Positions 16,922 through 25,487 of a DNA stretch of 64,000 nt are shown here, piece after piece (position 1 is the stretch's first letter; each line of letters opens with the position of its first letter). This DNA is from Victivallaceae bacterium (GTDB lineage: Bacteria; Verrucomicrobiota; Lentisphaeria; Victivallales; Victivallaceae), in NCBI GenBank assembly GCA_024405735.1, contig JAKSOF010000003.1, positions 62,001-126,000 of the forward strand, given 5' to 3'. The position numbers were made by a program, and so were the translations under genes. Below the pieces are notes generated by a model. That model searched no databases. It worked only from the letters and a program-made list of their open reading frames with translations, and was not told the DNA's origin.

Positions 16922-17076
16922 TTTTCTCCTTTTCCGATTACCCGCCCGGTCGTACGCGCCGGACACATTCCGGAAGCCGCCGACACAGTCCTTTGCCGAC
17001 TAACTGCGCGAATCGGAAAAATTCTTACATGAAAAGATAAAAAATGGCAAACGCGCTATAAAAAAAGGAGAGGGCG

Positions 17077-17157
17077 ATGCTTTTTCAAGTCGCGTTGAGT
17101 GTTTTAGCGGTAAATCGTTGAGTGTTTTAGCGGTAAAAAATCCTCTTCAGCCGGAGA
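17077..17157 (+). pseudogene. Tiny ORF broken by a 23-bp tandem duplication
   Basis: An ATG at 17077 follows AAAGGAGAGGGCG, a strong ribosome site, but the frame stops after 14 codons. The stop is created by a tandem repeat of CGTTGAGTGTTTTAGCGGTAAA (17093-17114 and 17116-17137, period 23). Removing one copy would give a 26-codon frame ending with a TGA that follows the GAAGCG of the downstream stretch. A leader peptide or short toxin-like peptide is possible. The rest of the 16922-17299 gap shows nothing I can call. Confidence 0.35.
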
Positions 17158-17299
17158 TTTTCTGTAAGAAAGAAGCGTGAAGTTGTGTCATAAACCGTCG
17201 AAGAGGCAAAAAAAGAAGAAACATTGAGCTTTATGATTTGCGTCTGTAAATCTTTTTTGCGTATCGAAGAAAAAAAGCAAAAAAATTTTCCCCAGTTGG

Positions 17300-17328
17300 T
17301 TGACAAATTGCATTTTTCTTCCTATATT
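17300..17328 (+). promoter_or_regulatory. Sigma-70 promoter of the small membrane protein
   Basis: TTGACA at 17300-17305 and TATATT at 17323-17328 have a 17-bp spacer and stand about 70 bp before the start codon. Confidence 0.8.
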
Positions 17329-17399
17329 GGTAGTGTACGGGCGTGCCGTACGACGCAAGGCGTTTTAAGTAGAAAGCAAAACCAAAAAGGAGTTGAAAA

Positions 17400-17705
17400 A
17401 TGCTCAAAATCATTATGATTGTTTGTTTCATCCTTACTGCCCCTCTTCTCTTGTTCGTCACCATCCAGTTGATTGCGCTGCTCCCGCATACTTTCAAATG
17501 GTACTTCCTCGACCCGCACCGGACTCCCGAGGAAGAGGCCGAGGACAAACGAAAAACGCAAGCGAGAGTAAAAGAGTTTGAAGAAAAAATGCGGCCGCGG
17601 TGGGAGGCCTTAAAAAAACGAGAAAGAGAAAGAGAGAAACGGGAAGCGGAGGAAAAAGAGAAGATGGAGAAAGAAAAATCCGACGACAAGGGAGACGAGT
17701 GGTGA
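17400..17705 (+). CDS. Small membrane-anchored coiled-coil protein
   Basis: The protein has 101 residues. The ATG at 17400 follows AAAGGAG. One transmembrane helix (MLKIIMIVCFILTAPLLLFV and a few more residues) anchors the N-terminus. The C-terminal 60 residues are almost entirely E, K, R and D and should form a long charged helix. No family is recognised, and the charged tail alone could arise in many proteins. A near-consensus promoter implies strong expression. The following 17706-18001 stretch holds no gene I can support. Confidence 0.6.
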   Translation: MLKIIMIVCFILTAPLLLFVTIQLIALLPHTFKWYFLDPHRTPEEEAEDKRKTQARVKEFEEKMRPRWEALKKREREREKREAEEKEKMEKEKSDDKGDEW

Positions 17706-18001
17706 AGACATTCATTATCTCGTGCCGTCATCTGCTTTTTCAGCAAGGCTCATTATCCAACTATGCTAAGTTGAAAAGATGCGTCCGAGCCGTCCGAAAG
17801 TCAGAGTCCGGGCGCGTCGGACAGGTGTTTACAAGTCCTAAAAACGAAGAGCACAAATACCAGGATGTGTAAAACCACCTTCCCAAAGTAGCAAACCAAG
17901 ACGATCGCGGCGATGTCTGCGGGACAAGCATTAGCGCGCATGGAACGCAGGTCTATTTGCGGTAACAAATACAAAGTCCCGCCTGTGGCTGGTTGAGGGA
18001 G

Positions 18002-18220
18002 CTATACGCTCGTGGGATGCCGCTGCTCGGGAGCAAACTGCGCGTAGGTTTTGACGCTGATTCGCAACGCGTCGAGGAAATGATCGTCCGACTCCAGTTT
18101 TTTCAGGAGTTTCGCGCATTGCGGACATTTTTTCAGATGTTCCGCACAGGCGATGCGGCCCAGCACCGACATTTCGCCGTGACGGTAAATTTCCAATTCT
18201 TCCGCCGTATAGTGAGCCAT
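18002..18220 (-). CDS. Zinc-finger (zf-HC2-like) putative anti-sigma factor
   Basis: The protein has 72 residues. The ATG at 18220 follows GGAGG and lies 1 base after the stop of the sigma gene. The core CAEHLKKCPQCAKLL resembles the His-Cys zinc motif of anti-sigma factors (H-x3-C-x2-C), preceded by a short helix EELEIYRHGEMS. There is no transmembrane segment, so it would be a soluble zinc-binding anti-sigma. Its pairing with the ECF gene supports that role, which is inferred. Confidence 0.7.
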   Translation of the reverse strand: MAHYTAEELEIYRHGEMSVLGRIACAEHLKKCPQCAKLLKKLESDDHFLDALRISVKTYAQFAPEQRHPTSV

Positions 18221-18221
18221 T

Positions 18222-18833
18222 TTATTTTTCCTCCAGATTGGCGATGATCTCTTTCAATGTTGAAATGCAACGGCTTTTCGCCGTATAAACCGATGCGACC
18301 GACATATTGAGAAACGACGCGACTTCCCTGACGTCGCGATCCTGGATCGCGTACATCTCAAAGGCGAGGTAGGTTTCCGGCTGAACGTGATTTTTCAACT
18401 CGACAAGCGCCATATTCATCACGTGCTTTTGCCATTGCGTTTCCCAGATGCCGTCCCATTTATCCTCCGACGGCAGATCGACCGGATGATTTTCGTCATT
18501 GAGCGAAACACACGCTTTGCGTTTGCGGTAAATCTTGATCGCGTGATTGCGGATGATCTTGCGCAAAAAGTGACGGAAGCGTCCCCGCGCCGGATCGTAT
18601 TGGAAGGAAATGTTTTCCGGCACGTGATCGGGATCGTATTTGCCGACGATGTCTTTCTGAAAGATTTCCGCCATCACCTGCTGGACGAGTTCCTCTTTTT
18701 CGTCGGCGTTAAGTCCGCAGTCTCCGCCGCACAGCAAAATCAGCGGTTTGTAGGCGGCATAAAATTCCCTCCAGGAAATTTCATCGCCGCCGCGCACCCG
18801 CGCCAAAAGGGATTTGTTTGTCGTAAATGCCAT
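18222..18833 (-). CDS. ECF-type RNA polymerase sigma factor
   Basis: The protein has 203 residues. Region 2 is visible near FRHFLRKIIRNHAIKIYRKR, and region 4 as VREVASFLNMSVASVYTAKS. It directs RNA polymerase to a specific promoter set. The gene lies between a Ser/Thr kinase (42 bp upstream) and a zinc-finger protein (1 bp downstream). This is the arrangement of kinase-associated ECF sigma factors in Planctomycetes and relatives. Control by phosphorylation or by the zinc-finger partner is inference. Confidence 0.85.
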   Translation of the reverse strand: MAFTTNKSLLARVRGGDEISWREFYAAYKPLILLCGGDCGLNADEKEELVQQVMAEIFQKDIVGKYDPDHVPENISFQYDPARGRFRHFLRKIIRNHAIKIYRKRKACVSLNDENHPVDLPSEDKWDGIWETQWQKHVMNMALVELKNHVQPETYLAFEMYAIQDRDVREVASFLNMSVASVYTAKSRCISTLKEIIANLEEK

Positions 18834-18875
18834 AAACGCCTCTTTTTTTACGGAAAATTTTTCCGCAACACAAAC

Positions 18876-20465
18876 TTACTTCTTTGCTTTCGGGCTTTCT
18901 GACACGTCCAACGCTTTTTTATCGAATTTCAGCGAGGAAAGAATGGAGGCAAACTCCGCTTTGCGTTGCTGATAAGTCGCATCTTTGCAAGTCAAAGCAA
19001 TACTCATACTTTTCTCCCGGAAAAGGAAAATGTAATTATTCGTCCGGATCTCCCCCGGGTTATGGGAAAGGTCGATATAGACGCAGGGGATACCCGCAAC
19101 CTCGCAATGCCTGACCTCGTAGATCTGAGTCCGGTATCCGAACTCGTTGTGAAACTGATGCTGGATCGACATACGCAATTCATCATCGGAGGCTTTGCGG
19201 AATTCCTCCGCCCCGACCGGAGAAGTCTGGATGAAGATGTTGTCGGCAAAATTTTTGTCGTAATCGCAGAAAATATAGGTGCCGCCGTGCTTGAGTAATT
19301 CAACGATAACTTCCAGCCGTTTTTTTTCGATTTCCGGCAGTTTGTCGCCTTCGGCAAGAACTTCCTGCAATAATTTCGTCGCCGTGGAATGGGAAAGCGT
19401 TTCCCAACCCTGCGGCAGATTCATCGTAAAGCCGATCTCGTCGTCACGGTAGGTTTTGAAGGGCTGTTTGGCGATGTCAAAGGGCGGTTCCGGCCAAAAA
19501 TACCACGTCGCCGCCCCCGCCGCCAGCAGAAAAAACAGCACAAGAAGCCAATGGCGGACAAACCACTTCAGCGTATGGCGGAAATCGCACCATACCGCGA
19601 TCCCCGTCTGCCGGATGACAAAACGGATCTTGTCGCGCAAGGTTTCGCCGTAAAGAAGTTTGCGCCCGATCTCCTTTAATTCCGCTGCCGCATCACCGAT
19701 GTCGTCAAGGCGTTTCAGGGGATCTTTGGCGCAGAGCTGAAACGAGAAGCGCAGAAAAAATTTCAGCGGCAATGAAAGTTTCTGTCCGGCGGGGACCGTC
19801 GGCCATTCGTGAGGACCGTTTCCGGTCGCGGCGCAGTAGACCACCTTGCCGAAAGCGTAAAGGTCGTTGCGCGGATGCGAAATGTTGCGGACAAGTTCAT
19901 CCCCGTCCGCCGCCCGCATTTCCGGCGGCAGGAAATCCATCGTCCCGGCGATCTGCGTCAGCGTCGCGTCGAGCGACGAAAGCAAGCCGATGTCGCCGAG
20001 TTTCGGCACGCCGTTGACAAACAGAATGTTGTCGGGCTTGATGTCGCGGTGCGCGAAGCCGGCGTCGTGGATGCACTTGATCCCCGCGAAGATCGCGGAA
20101 AGGATGCGGAAAATCTCTTCCTGCGGCAACGCGCCTTTTGCCAATCTTCCGGCGAGCGTGTCGGGGGTGTAAACGTCCTCCGTCGCCGAATCGGCGGCTT
20201 CCATCGTATAAAAAAAGGTGTCGGCGTCCTCCTCGACGTGAAAAATCTGCAACAATTCCGGCGCGTTTTCGGTGATGTGGCGGTAATTGACGACGCCTTT
20301 CAATTCTCTCTGCCAGACGTCGCCGAGTTTTTCCTTGAAAACGATTTTGACGGCAAGTTGCCTGCCGGAAATGTCTTCGCCGAAGTAGACTTCGCCGTAC
20401 GCGCCGCCGCCGCAATAGCGCAACAATTTGATGCCGTGAAACAGCGTCCCCAACGCAAAATTCAT
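18876..20465 (-). CDS. Membrane-anchored Ser/Thr protein kinase
   Basis: The protein has 529 residues. The kinase domain occupies roughly 1-280: a glycine-rich loop GGGAYGEV, Lys40 in LAVKI, HRDIKPDN at 139-146, and DIG (158-160) in place of DFG. One transmembrane helix (WLLVLFFLLAAGAATWYFW) near residue 320 separates it from an extracytoplasmic domain of about 200 residues that I cannot name. I chose the ATG at 20465 because AGAAAGGG precedes it; the frame opens 14 codons earlier without a site. It heads a three-gene set with a sigma factor and a zinc-finger protein. Confidence 0.85.
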   Translation of the reverse strand: MNFALGTLFHGIKLLRYCGGGAYGEVYFGEDISGRQLAVKIVFKEKLGDVWQRELKGVVNYRHITENAPELLQIFHVEEDADTFFYTMEAADSATEDVYTPDTLAGRLAKGALPQEEIFRILSAIFAGIKCIHDAGFAHRDIKPDNILFVNGVPKLGDIGLLSSLDATLTQIAGTMDFLPPEMRAADGDELVRNISHPRNDLYAFGKVVYCAATGNGPHEWPTVPAGQKLSLPLKFFLRFSFQLCAKDPLKRLDDIGDAAAELKEIGRKLLYGETLRDKIRFVIRQTGIAVWCDFRHTLKWFVRHWLLVLFFLLAAGAATWYFWPEPPFDIAKQPFKTYRDDEIGFTMNLPQGWETLSHSTATKLLQEVLAEGDKLPEIEKKRLEVIVELLKHGGTYIFCDYDKNFADNIFIQTSPVGAEEFRKASDDELRMSIQHQFHNEFGYRTQIYEVRHCEVAGIPCVYIDLSHNPGEIRTNNYIFLFREKSMSIALTCKDATYQQRKAEFASILSSLKFDKKALDVSESPKAKK

Positions 20466-20503
20466 ATTTTTCCCTTTCTGCGATCTGAAAAAGCGGCGGC
20501 GGT

Positions 20504-21328
20504 TCACCTGGTTTCGTTTTTGCCGGAAAGCGTCACTTTTCCCGTTTGGATGAAAGAAACGATGTCCTCAAGCATTTCCCGCTGCTGCCAACGGTCGAGC
20601 GCGTAGAAAAATCCGTGTTCGACGTTGCAATAGCGTTTCCATTGCGACGGGATCCCCCAAGCGCGGTGTTTTTCGACGATCTCCCACGTCTTTTCCGACG
20701 GAAAAATATGCTCATTTTGCGCTTCGGCGAAAAAGAGGACGGGGTTGGTTTTGTCAAGATAATTGCGAAGCGAAAGTTTCTCATAGACGCCGGGATCTTC
20801 CGCATAAGGTACGCCCGCGATGCCTTGCATATCCTGCCAGATCCACGGGAAAATGTCTTCCCACGGCGTGAATTCGACGGGCGTCGCCTGCAAGATACCG
20901 CATACGGGCGCGACCCATTCGTTCTGCAATTCGACGGCGTCACCGCAAATGGAAGCCCCCGCGCAGAGCAGCAGCGACGCCAGATGCGCTCCGGCGGAAG
21001 TCCCGAAAACGGCGATTTTGAGCGGTCGGCGGTTTTCTTTCAAAAACGAGACGAAGCGGTCGAAACTTTCGCAGATGTCGGCAAGTTGATCCAATGCCGT
21101 AACGCCAGCCATCCGGTAATCGGTCGAGGCACAAAGGATGCCGCGGCCGTTGAGGACTTCCATAATTTTGTGATATTCCCCCCTGCCACCAGCTTTCCAA
21201 CCGCCGCCGTGAACGAAAAAAAGCGCGGTGTCGCAGGTGATCTCCTCCGGTAAAAACACGTCGAAACAGCGTCCCGGGATCAACGGCGTATCCAGATAAA
21301 AGGAATGAAAGACATTGATTTTTTTCAT
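20504..21328 (-). CDS. Alpha/beta-hydrolase (esterase/lipase-like)
   Basis: The protein has 274 residues. Typical HSL/acetyl-esterase motifs are seen: oxyanion-hole HGGGW near residue 40 and the nucleophile elbow GTSAGAH. The C-terminal His of the triad is probably in NVEHGFFYALDRW. It may remove acetyl or other acyl groups from carbohydrate. The ATG at 21328 is preferred, with AAAGGGA upstream; the ATG four codons earlier has no spacing from that site. The gene follows the secreted glycoside hydrolase by 17 bp and may act on the same substrate. Confidence 0.75.
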   Translation of the reverse strand: MKKINVFHSFYLDTPLIPGRCFDVFLPEEITCDTALFFVHGGGWKAGGRGEYHKIMEVLNGRGILCASTDYRMAGVTALDQLADICESFDRFVSFLKENRRPLKIAVFGTSAGAHLASLLLCAGASICGDAVELQNEWVAPVCGILQATPVEFTPWEDIFPWIWQDMQGIAGVPYAEDPGVYEKLSLRNYLDKTNPVLFFAEAQNEHIFPSEKTWEIVEKHRAWGIPSQWKRYCNVEHGFFYALDRWQQREMLEDIVSFIQTGKVTLSGKNETR

Positions 21329-21345
21329 CGGAAAAAACATCCCTT

Positions 21346-22773
21346 TTATTTCCAGTCAAACGTCGCCATCCAGATGCACGATCCCGGGATCTCCTTGCGC
21401 AAAACAAGTTTTCCGTCAACGATTTCCGGCGTAACGGGAACCGGTTCTCTGGTATGGTGATCGAAGCGCACGACCGTCGTTCTGGCGTTTGCCGGAAAAT
21501 GTTTCAATTCGACTTCCCTTTGCATCGCATCGCCCCGGAAATCCGAAACGAGCAGACAGCCGCCGTTTCCGGCATCATTCAATCCGGCGATCATCGACAC
21601 CGATTTGAATTCGGGAGCGGCGGGCACCGGCATTCCGATGACGCAAGTCTTTATGCGGCGCGGATACTCTGCGACCAATTTCCCGATCATTTCCATCGAG
21701 CGGTAATTGCGGTTCACATTGTGGAAGCGGTCAAAAAGCCCCCAGTAGTTCCAGATGTTGCACTGCCCCGCCCCGTAGTAGCAGGCGACGTCCAGCGGCT
21801 TGTCGTGAAATCCGGCAAACATCGCGACATTGAATGCCGCCGAGTCGATCCCGCCGCCGCCGCGCACTTCATCCCAAGTCCGCCACGCCCAGTCGAAGTT
21901 GTAATGCCATTCGTTGAGATGCATTTCCGTATCCTTGAAGCCGCATTCGTCCAGAATCGCGCGGATCCGGTCGAGGTAGGCGAGATACCCGTAGACGTCG
22001 TACCCGTAAAAGTGGAACGAAATGAAATCCGGCTTGACGTTTTCCTCTTTGCACAGCGCAAGGAGATCGCGCAGATTTTTTTCGCCCAGCGGCACTCCGC
22101 AAAGTTTCTGGTACCCGGGGCCGCCGATCTTTTCGTCGGGGAATTCCTGCTTTAGGTGTTTCAATACGGTGACGAAAAAGCGGTTGAACTGCGCCATATC
22201 GCCTTTCCACATCTTGCAGCCGATGTCCGGCTCATTCCAGATCTCCCAGTAGGGGATGTTCATTTTGAATCCGTCCGCCCAGCCGTAGTTGTAATGACGG
22301 ATGATGCCGGCAAGGATTTTGGCGTAATGGACGGCGTCTTTGGGCATTTCCGAGTTGAAATGGTGATCGTCCGGCGTGTTTTCGGTGCTGACGCCGAGCC
22401 GGTAATAGGGAAGCGTGCCGCACGAAACAAGGTTACTCAAAAGGAAATCCGTCGGCTTGAAACAGTAGTTGGAAGCATCCTCCGGATCCAGTTTTTCCAG
22501 CGGGAAAACGCAAACCGTATCCACCACGCGTTCGCCGGGATTGAAAAGCACCTGATCGTGTGTGCGCGACATCGAAAAATGCAACTTGCGGAAAAAATCG
22601 TTCCCCTTGTGATAATTGCCCATTTCGCTGATATTGGGCATATATCCGCTGCCGTGCAATTGCTTTCTGATCTCTCCGGCAGACTGATCGAAATGCACTT
22701 GCAGTTGCGGCACTTCAGCGGCAAAAAGCAGGCACGCGCTGCAAAACAGCAACAAAAATCCCCGTTTTTTCAT
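21346..22773 (-). CDS. Secreted GH39-like glycoside hydrolase
   Basis: The protein has 475 residues. A signal peptide begins it (MKKRGFLLLFCSACLLFAA). A (beta/alpha)8 clan GH-A pattern follows: IWNEPDIG with the acid/base Glu (near 180), ISFHFYGYDVYG, and a later LNEWHYNF that probably holds the nucleophile. Similar proteins are classed near GH39 beta-xylosidases, but the substrate cannot be set from sequence. The end of the protein looks like a beta-sandwich. AAAAGGAG precedes the ATG. A cytoplasmic esterase gene follows. Confidence 0.75.
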   Translation of the reverse strand: MKKRGFLLLFCSACLLFAAEVPQLQVHFDQSAGEIRKQLHGSGYMPNISEMGNYHKGNDFFRKLHFSMSRTHDQVLFNPGERVVDTVCVFPLEKLDPEDASNYCFKPTDFLLSNLVSCGTLPYYRLGVSTENTPDDHHFNSEMPKDAVHYAKILAGIIRHYNYGWADGFKMNIPYWEIWNEPDIGCKMWKGDMAQFNRFFVTVLKHLKQEFPDEKIGGPGYQKLCGVPLGEKNLRDLLALCKEENVKPDFISFHFYGYDVYGYLAYLDRIRAILDECGFKDTEMHLNEWHYNFDWAWRTWDEVRGGGGIDSAAFNVAMFAGFHDKPLDVACYYGAGQCNIWNYWGLFDRFHNVNRNYRSMEMIGKLVAEYPRRIKTCVIGMPVPAAPEFKSVSMIAGLNDAGNGGCLLVSDFRGDAMQREVELKHFPANARTTVVRFDHHTREPVPVTPEIVDGKLVLRKEIPGSCIWMATFDWK

Positions 22774-22852
22774 CTTTTTTCTCCTTTTGTCGGCTTTATA
22801 TACAATAACGCCGCCGGAGGTCCTTTTTCAAGTAGCGGGAAGGATATTTTTT

Positions 22853-22881
22853 TTGACTTTTTCACAAAAAGTATGTATATT
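22853..22881 (+). promoter_or_regulatory. Promoter of the DUF2157 gene
   Basis: TTGACT at 22853-22858 and TATATT at 22876-22881 are 17 bp apart, 22 bp before the start codon, in the divergent gap with the glycoside hydrolase. Confidence 0.7.
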
Positions 22882-22903
22882 TAAATAGAATGGAGGCTGG
22901 ACT

Positions 22904-24208
22904 ATGGCAAACGAAGCAAAATGGCTTTTAAACGAACTTCCCAAACTGCGGGCGGAGGGGATCCTCGACGAAACGGCGGCGAGCCGGTTGCAATCCCGCT
23001 ATGAAAATACGCCGAAATACCGGGAAGCGACCTACTTTTTGTGGATGACTTCGATCATCGGGACATTGCTGATCGCTTCCGGAGCGGCGCTTTTCGCGCA
23101 TTACAACTGGGGGATGCTGAATCCGTTTCTGCGCCTGGGCATCGGCGGTGTGCCGCTGGCGCTGGCGCTTTGTCTCGGCATCGTCGCATTGATCGCCAAC
23201 AGCCGCGCGCTTTCGGAATGCGCCGCTCTCGGCAATGCGGTCGCCGCCGGAGTTTTTTACGCGATCTTTCAGAGCGTCTACCACATCGACGGAGCGATCT
23301 GCGATCTCGCGTTGCCGATCCTCGTGGCGAGCATCCCGCTGATCTACGTTTTCAACAGTTCCGCGCTGGCGATGCTTTATTCGCTCGGGCTTTTCGCCCT
23401 AATCCCCAGCAATCTGACCTACCGGATGTTTCTTTTGCTCGCCGTCGTGCCCTTTATCCTCTATCACATCAAGTACAACGATCCCGCGTGTGTCGTAACG
23501 CGTTACGCGGCGCTGGCGGTCGGGATCTTCGGCGCGGTAAGTTTTGCCGGATACTATTTCCCGCTCTACTTTTTCACACTTCTTGTGCTCTTTGTTTTCG
23601 GCGGCTGGGAAATCTATGAAAAGCGTACGCGGCACCTCGCCAATCCGTGGCTTCTCGTGCCTTTCGGACTTTTCGTCGCGCTCCTCGCCGTCGCCGCGAC
23701 GTGCGATAAGTTTTATCAACTTCTGGGCGCCGACCAAGCACGCAACGCCGCCGAATTCGCCGAGATGCGCTTCACCTACTGGGTAGCGACGGGCGGACTT
23801 CTCGCGCTCCTCGCGGTGGTTTTCCCGCGCCGCCGCTGGGACGCAAAGCGGGTGATCCCGGTCATCCTCGTCCTCGGAATGATCTATCCGCTTTATCACG
23901 ATTTCAACGCGATCTGGATGCGGATCTTCGTCACCGTTTTCGGTATTTTGTTTGCCATCGCGCTCTCCCTTGACGGTGTGCGCCGCCGCAACAGCATGCT
24001 TTTCAACAGCGGCATCGTCACCTTTGCCGTGATGGTCGGATGCCACTTTTTCAACGATTCCATCCATATTTACTTCCGCGCCGGAGGCCTTGTCCTCTTT
24101 GGCGCGGCGGTCATCGTCGCCAACGCCGTTTTCGCGTGGCGCATCCACCGGGCGGAAAAAAAATCCCGCGCCGTCGAAACGGAAAACAAGGAGGCAAGTG
24201 ACAAATGA
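22904..24208 (+). CDS. DUF2157 polytopic membrane protein
   Basis: The protein has 434 residues. A short cytoplasmic N-terminal domain (AKWLLNELPKLRAEGILDE, YREATYFLWMTSIIG) is followed by about a dozen transmembrane helices, as in DUF2157 proteins. The function of the family is unknown. The stop overlaps the start of the next gene (ATGA). In many bacteria DUF2157 and GDYXXLXY proteins occur together, as here, so they probably form one membrane complex. Confidence 0.8.
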   Translation: MANEAKWLLNELPKLRAEGILDETAASRLQSRYENTPKYREATYFLWMTSIIGTLLIASGAALFAHYNWGMLNPFLRLGIGGVPLALALCLGIVALIANSRALSECAALGNAVAAGVFYAIFQSVYHIDGAICDLALPILVASIPLIYVFNSSALAMLYSLGLFALIPSNLTYRMFLLLAVVPFILYHIKYNDPACVVTRYAALAVGIFGAVSFAGYYFPLYFFTLLVLFVFGGWEIYEKRTRHLANPWLLVPFGLFVALLAVAATCDKFYQLLGADQARNAAEFAEMRFTYWVATGGLLALLAVVFPRRRWDAKRVIPVILVLGMIYPLYHDFNAIWMRIFVTVFGILFAIALSLDGVRRRNSMLFNSGIVTFAVMVGCHFFNDSIHIYFRAGGLVLFGAAVIVANAVFAWRIHRAEKKSRAVETENKEASDK

Positions 24209-24705
24209 AACGCCATCAATGGATCCGGCTCGCGGTCTTTCTGATCAGTTTCGCCTTTTTTCTGACGCTCCCGCTGTATCAGTACTGGGTGCGGAAATAC
24301 GACAAGGGATACGACATCCTTTTAAAGGTCGCTTTTGCGAGCGACAACGATCCCGATCGCCTCTCTTTTGTCCACGAAGGGATCACCGCCGCCGGAAAGG
24401 ATGCGACCGATCTCGGTCTCGGTTACGTTTACTTTGACCGCTCGGAGGAAACGGCGCGGTGCGCCGGAGTCGCCGCAAAACGCAGGGAAATCCCGGAAAA
24501 CACGCCATTTCTGGTTCAGCGTGACCTCAAACTGACGGCGGACGGCAAAAATTATTTCATCCCGATCCAATTGCACTATTTCGCCGAAAATCCGGCGGAA
24601 GCCGCCAACTTGCGCATGCAGATCGTCAAAGCCAAGTCGATCACCCTTGAAGTTACCGTTTATCCCAACGGCGACTACCTGGTCAAAAAGATCCGGCTCG
24701 ACTGA
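24205..24705 (+). CDS. GDYXXLXY-family membrane-anchored protein
   Basis: The protein has 166 residues. One N-terminal membrane helix (RLAVFLISFAFFLTLPLYQY) is followed by an extracytoplasmic domain. Near the C-terminus NGDYLVKKIRLD carries the name-giving GDY motif. It overlaps the DUF2157 gene by 4 bp. The function is unknown. The usual pairing of these two families supports the call more than any single motif. Confidence 0.7.
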   Translation: MKRHQWIRLAVFLISFAFFLTLPLYQYWVRKYDKGYDILLKVAFASDNDPDRLSFVHEGITAAGKDATDLGLGYVYFDRSEETARCAGVAAKRREIPENTPFLVQRDLKLTADGKNYFIPIQLHYFAENPAEAANLRMQIVKAKSITLEVTVYPNGDYLVKKIRLD

Positions 24706-24833
24706 AATTCCGCACAACGGGAGCAGAAGGTGTTATCTTCTGCCCGATGGCATCGCCGGCAAACCGTCTGTACAGGAAACATCAGAATTATCTCGATTTC
24801 CATACAAAAAATCAATTTTTTTCATAATCCGTG

Positions 24834-24872
24834 TTGCTTTTTATGCTATATTAAGTTATATTGTATAGCATA
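24834..24872 (+). promoter_or_regulatory. Promoter and inverted-repeat operator of the AbiE-type locus
   Basis: TTGCTT (24834-24839) and TATATT (24857-24862) are 17 bp apart. A perfect 9-bp inverted repeat, TATGCTATA (24842-24850) and TATAGCATA (24864-24872), covers the spacer and the -10 box. AbiEi antitoxins bind inverted repeats in their own promoter, so autorepression is likely. Confidence 0.65.
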
Positions 24873-24896
24873 AACCCCAACAACGACAAAACAAAA

Positions 24897-25487
24897 ATGC
24901 AAACGCAAAAACTCATTGATCTCGCAACCGCCAACGCCGGTTGCGTGTCCGCCACACAGGCAAAAGATGCCGGAATTGCTTCCGGCATAATTCATTATGC
25001 GCTCAAAACAGGAAAAATCAAACGCATTGCCCGCGGTCTCTATGCGCTTCCGGACACCTGTGGCGATGACTTTTTTGCCGCGCAAAATCAATTTAAACGC
25101 GGAATTTTCTGCGGTATCTGTGCTTTGTATTTATGGCAATTGACTGATCGCACACCCTTGACAATGGAAATGACTTTTCCTGCAGGCTATAATGTCGGGG
25201 CGGCGATACAAAGCGGAATTAAAACGCATTCGGCGATACCGCCCTTGTATCAGGCGGGAATAAGTCAATGCACGACTCCGGGCGGCTTGCCGGTAAGGGT
25301 TTATTCCCCGGAGCGGACATTGTGTGATCTGTTGCGGATCCAAATGCATTATGACCAGGAGATCGTTTCTTCCGCATTCAAAATGTATGCGGTGCGTCCG
25401 GGCAAAGATTTATCCGCGCTGGCAAAATTCGGCAAACTTTTGTCGGTGGAAGCCAAGCTCAGAAACTATATGGAAGTGTTGCTGTGA
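24897..25487 (+). CDS. Type IV antitoxin, AbiEi-like
   Basis: The protein has 196 residues. The N-terminus is a winged helix (ATAKDAG-like ATQAKDAGIASGIIHYALKTG, IKRIARGLYALP) as in the AbiEi_4 family. The rest (YLWQLTDRTPLTMEMTFP, VYSPERTLCDLL) fits the antitoxin domain. It should repress its own promoter and oppose the toxin encoded next. No good ribosome site precedes the ATG at 24897, and the short leader is rich in A and C. The last 4 bp overlap the toxin gene. Confidence 0.8.
   Translation: MQTQKLIDLATANAGCVSATQAKDAGIASGIIHYALKTGKIKRIARGLYALPDTCGDDFFAAQNQFKRGIFCGICALYLWQLTDRTPLTMEMTFPAGYNVGAAIQSGIKTHSAIPPLYQAGISQCTTPGGLPVRVYSPERTLCDLLRIQMHYDQEIVSSAFKMYAVRPGKDLSALAKFGKLLSVEAKLRNYMEVLL

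Noticed and set aside
17778-17840. 20-codon Arg-rich frame (MRPSRPKVRVRARRTGVYKS)
   Set aside because: No clear ribosome site and no family match; the base composition alone could give it.
24720-24756. GCAGAAG/CTTCTGC hairpin as terminator
   Set aside because: It can fold but has no T-run in either direction; kept only as a possible structure.
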